From assembly GCA_903830285.1 (NCBI GenBank), contig CAIKTE010000276.1:1-46533 (forward strand): a stretch of 46,533 bases of DNA, given 5' to 3'. Both the position numbers and the translations under genes were made by a program. Positions 44,885-46,533 of the stretch are shown here, in pieces. Positions within the stretch are counted from its first letter, which is position 1. The number at the start of each line of letters is the position of its first letter. Origin of the DNA: an uncultured Chitinophagaceae bacterium (lineage in GTDB: Bacteria > Bacteroidota > Bacteroidia > Chitinophagales > Chitinophagaceae). Under the pieces are notes generated by a model that saw only the letters and a program-made list of their open reading frames with translations, was not told the DNA's origin and searched no databases.

Positions 44885-45475
44885 TTATTTTCTATTGAGG
44901 ATATAAACCGCTAACGTAAGTGGCCCCTGCGCACCAATCACTAGTGCCTGTTCAATATCGGCTGTTTTGGATGGTCCTGATATAAAAACAGCATATCCTA
45001 TTTGGTTGATCGATATTTTTGAATAGGCTTGATGCATATTTTCCACGATCTTTTCTTCATCTATCAGTAAGATCAAATGCTTGCATATAAAAGGCAATAA
45101 ACGATTGATCATTCTTTCTTCAGTTACCCAAATGGCCCCGTTTTCTGCAACTGCTATTTCACCTTCCATGATCGCATAGTCCAAGGCCTCTAATTGATCA
45201 GCATTCAACAGTTGTATATTCTTTGTATCCGATTCAGTAATATTGATAGTATCAATCACAAATTGATTATCGCTTTTCAATCTTGCTATATCATCCCCTA
45301 GCTCATTTTTTGAGTCTATCTTTTTTACTGTAACATGAATGCTGTTCAATACCGTGCAGAAATTTTCTGTGAGTTTAGTTTCATCGATCGATGTAGGATG
45401 TTCCCATTGCTTTAATTCGATCAATGAAGGCTTGTTAACTGATATTGCATTCAATATTTTTTCTCTGCTGCTCAT
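44885..45475 (-). CDS. lutC: LutC family (LUD domain) lactate utilisation protein
   Basis: The protein has 196 residues from the ATG at 45475 (MSSREKILNAI). This start overlaps the lutB stop in ATGA, a usual sign of translational coupling; an ATG seven codons earlier (45496) is the alternative. The LUD domain shows LDYAIMEGEIAVAENGAIWV, LLPFICKHLILLID and the C-terminal AVFISGPSKTADIEQALVIG followed by AQGPLTLAVYIL. LutC works with LutA and LutB to oxidise L-lactate to pyruvate. It ends 6 bases from the convergent DUF1080 gene stop at 44878. Confidence 0.93.
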   Translation of the reverse strand: MSSREKILNAISVNKPSLIELKQWEHPTSIDETKLTENFCTVLNSIHVTVKKIDSKNELGDDIARLKSDNQFVIDTINITESDTKNIQLLNADQLEALDYAIMEGEIAVAENGAIWVTEERMINRLLPFICKHLILLIDEEKIVENMHQAYSKISINQIGYAVFISGPSKTADIEQALVIGAQGPLTLAVYILNRK

Positions 45476-46533
45476 TTTCTGTTTTGTTGATACCATTCAT
45501 TAAAACTTTGTTTAGGAGGGGCCGGCATTTCCCTGCTTTTATACCATGGATTTAATTTGTTCGCTGCTAAAAATGGTGCCCACTTTAATACTCGTCTTGC
45601 CCATCTTCCGGCAAAGCGAAAAAGTACGGGACTTGATAAAACAAATGCCATTCCCCGCATTATGAAATTTTTATCTGCAGTGCCATATCCTTCTTTCATC
45701 AACACCTGCCGCCATTTCCAAAGTTGCACATGTATATCGATCTTAACCGGACAAACATTGGAACATGAACCGCAAAGTGTAGAAGCAAAAGGCAGGTCTG
45801 CATTTTTGCGCATATCAATATTAGGCGCTAAAATGGAACCGATCGGTCCTGCCACTGCATTATGGTAACTATGCCCCCCGCTTCTTCTGAATACAGGGCA
45901 AGTATTAAAACAGGCACCACAACGGATACACTTCAGTGAATTTCTGAAATCGGGTCTTCCCAATTGTTGAGAGCGGCCATTATCTACAATAACTATATGA
46001 AATGTTTTATTTTTTTGAGCACGATGAAAATGACTTGAATAACTTGTGATAGGCTGCCCTGTAGCACTTCTTGCCAATAAGCGTAAGAACACACCCAAAT
46101 GTTCTGCTTTGGGAATGATCTTTTCTATACCCATACTGGCAATATGCATATCAGCAGCATTCACACCCATATCTGCATTGCCCTCATTGGTACAAACAAC
46201 AATGCCGCCTGTTTCAGCAATGGCAAAATTCACTCCCGTCAATGCTACTTTGGACTCAATGAATTTTTCTCTTAAGTGATGCCTTGCCGCATTGGTGAGA
46301 TAGTATGGATCAATATTGTTCTTTTCTGTATGCAGATGCTGATGAAAGGTTTCGCTTACATCTTCCTTCTTTAAGTGAATAGCAGGTAATACAATATGAC
46401 TGGGCATTTCATCGCGAAGCTGAATGATCCTTTCTCCCAGATCCGTATCCACAACTTCAATCCCATGCTGTTTCAGATATTCGTTCAAATGGCATTCTTC
46501 CGTAAGGATGGATTTACTTTTCACCATTTTTGA
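45472..46533 (-). CDS. lutB: LutB family iron-sulfur lactate utilisation protein, partial (runs off right edge)
   Basis: The frame is open to the last base (two more codons before the Met at 46527), and the family is about 100 residues longer, so the N-terminus lies outside. The visible part begins in VKSKSILTEECHLNEYLKQHGIEVVDTDLGE, a stretch preserved in LutB LUD domains, quoted here in pieces: KSKSILTEE and EVVDTDLGERI. FAIAETGGIVVCTNEGNADM follows. Two cysteine clusters, CIRCGACFNTCPV and CGSCSNVCPV, bind [4Fe-4S] clusters. A C-terminal region with SSPVLFRFAGRWARRVLKW completes it. It transfers electrons during L-lactate oxidation. LutA is presumably upstream beyond the window; lutC follows with an ATGA overlap. 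Confidence 0.93.
   Translation of the reverse strand, partial: SKMVKSKSILTEECHLNEYLKQHGIEVVDTDLGERIIQLRDEMPSHIVLPAIHLKKEDVSETFHQHLHTEKNNIDPYYLTNAARHHLREKFIESKVALTGVNFAIAETGGIVVCTNEGNADMGVNAADMHIASMGIEKIIPKAEHLGVFLRLLARSATGQPITSYSSHFHRAQKNKTFHIVIVDNGRSQQLGRPDFRNSLKCIRCGACFNTCPVFRRSGGHSYHNAVAGPIGSILAPNIDMRKNADLPFASTLCGSCSNVCPVKIDIHVQLWKWRQVLMKEGYGTADKNFIMRGMAFVLSSPVLFRFAGRWARRVLKWAPFLAANKLNPWYKSREMPAPPKQSFNEWYQQNRK

Noticed and set aside
1-46533. CRISPR arrays, insertion sequences, prophage genes, tRNA and rRNA genes, riboswitches.
   Set aside because: I looked on both strands and saw no repeat-spacer pattern, transposase, phage protein or structured RNA that I could support.

Overview
The window is AT-rich bacterial DNA from a member of the Bacteroidota. 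The evidence is a SusC/SusD outer-membrane pair, a lipoprotein-type SusD, a Nudix-type AraR arabinose regulator, many secreted glycosidases with short Sec signal peptides ending in AQ or SQ, and a lack of clear Shine-Dalgarno sites. A soil or freshwater Chitinophagaceae-like organism is my guess, not shown by the sequence. I found no rRNA, tRNA, CRISPR array, insertion sequence or phage gene. Almost the whole window is devoted to carbohydrate use.

Layout. (1) 1-11869, minus strand: a polysaccharide utilisation locus read as susC, susD, GH92 alpha-mannosidase, LacI regulator, an unclassified putative glycosidase, and a GH2 enzyme cut by the left edge. A strong hairpin separates susCD from the enzymes. 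(2) 12071-14270, plus: a periplasmic GATase-like protein and a Tat-exported Gfo/Idh/MocA oxidoreductase, divergent from susC. (3) 14344-17655, minus: GH27 alpha-galactosidase and a second LacI regulator. (4) 18037-23163, minus: SDR fructuronate reductase, glucuronate isomerase (uxaC), a tandem DUF1080 protein and a second Gfo/Idh/MocA protein. (5) 23527-28011, minus: sulfatase and a beta-propeller/phosphoesterase. (6) 28407-30323, plus: an unrecognised secreted protein, probably an alpha/alpha-toroid lyase or hydrolase. (7) 30469-39663, minus: a complete L-arabinose operon (araB, araD, secreted GH127 beta-L-arabinofuranosidase, araA, sodium/sugar symporter, Nudix-type araR, HAD phosphatase). 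(8) 40012-41307, plus: a double class II aldolase-like protein with one degenerate half. (9) 41465-44878: an AraC regulator divergent from two DUF1080 proteins. (10) 44885-46533, minus: lutC and partial lutB for L-lactate oxidation.

How the parts fit. Periplasmic Gfo/Idh/MocA oxidoreductases and DUF1080 (3-keto-disaccharide hydrolase family) proteins suggest an oxidise-then-cleave route for glycosides. In block 4 that route is in one operon with cytoplasmic glucuronate catabolism. Two near-identical LacI-type palindromes, AACGAAAACGTTTTCGTT in front of susC (11965-11982) and CAACGAAAAGCTTTTCGTTG in front of the glucuronate operon (23314-23333), suggest that the SusCD locus and the glucuronate/DUF1080 operon form one regulon. 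A related dyad precedes the second DUF1080 pair (42507-42532). The most interesting hypothesis in the window is therefore a LacI-controlled, SusCD-fed pathway that processes a uronate-containing glycan through 3-keto intermediates. It rests on gene content and operator matches read by eye, and nothing here tests the substrate.
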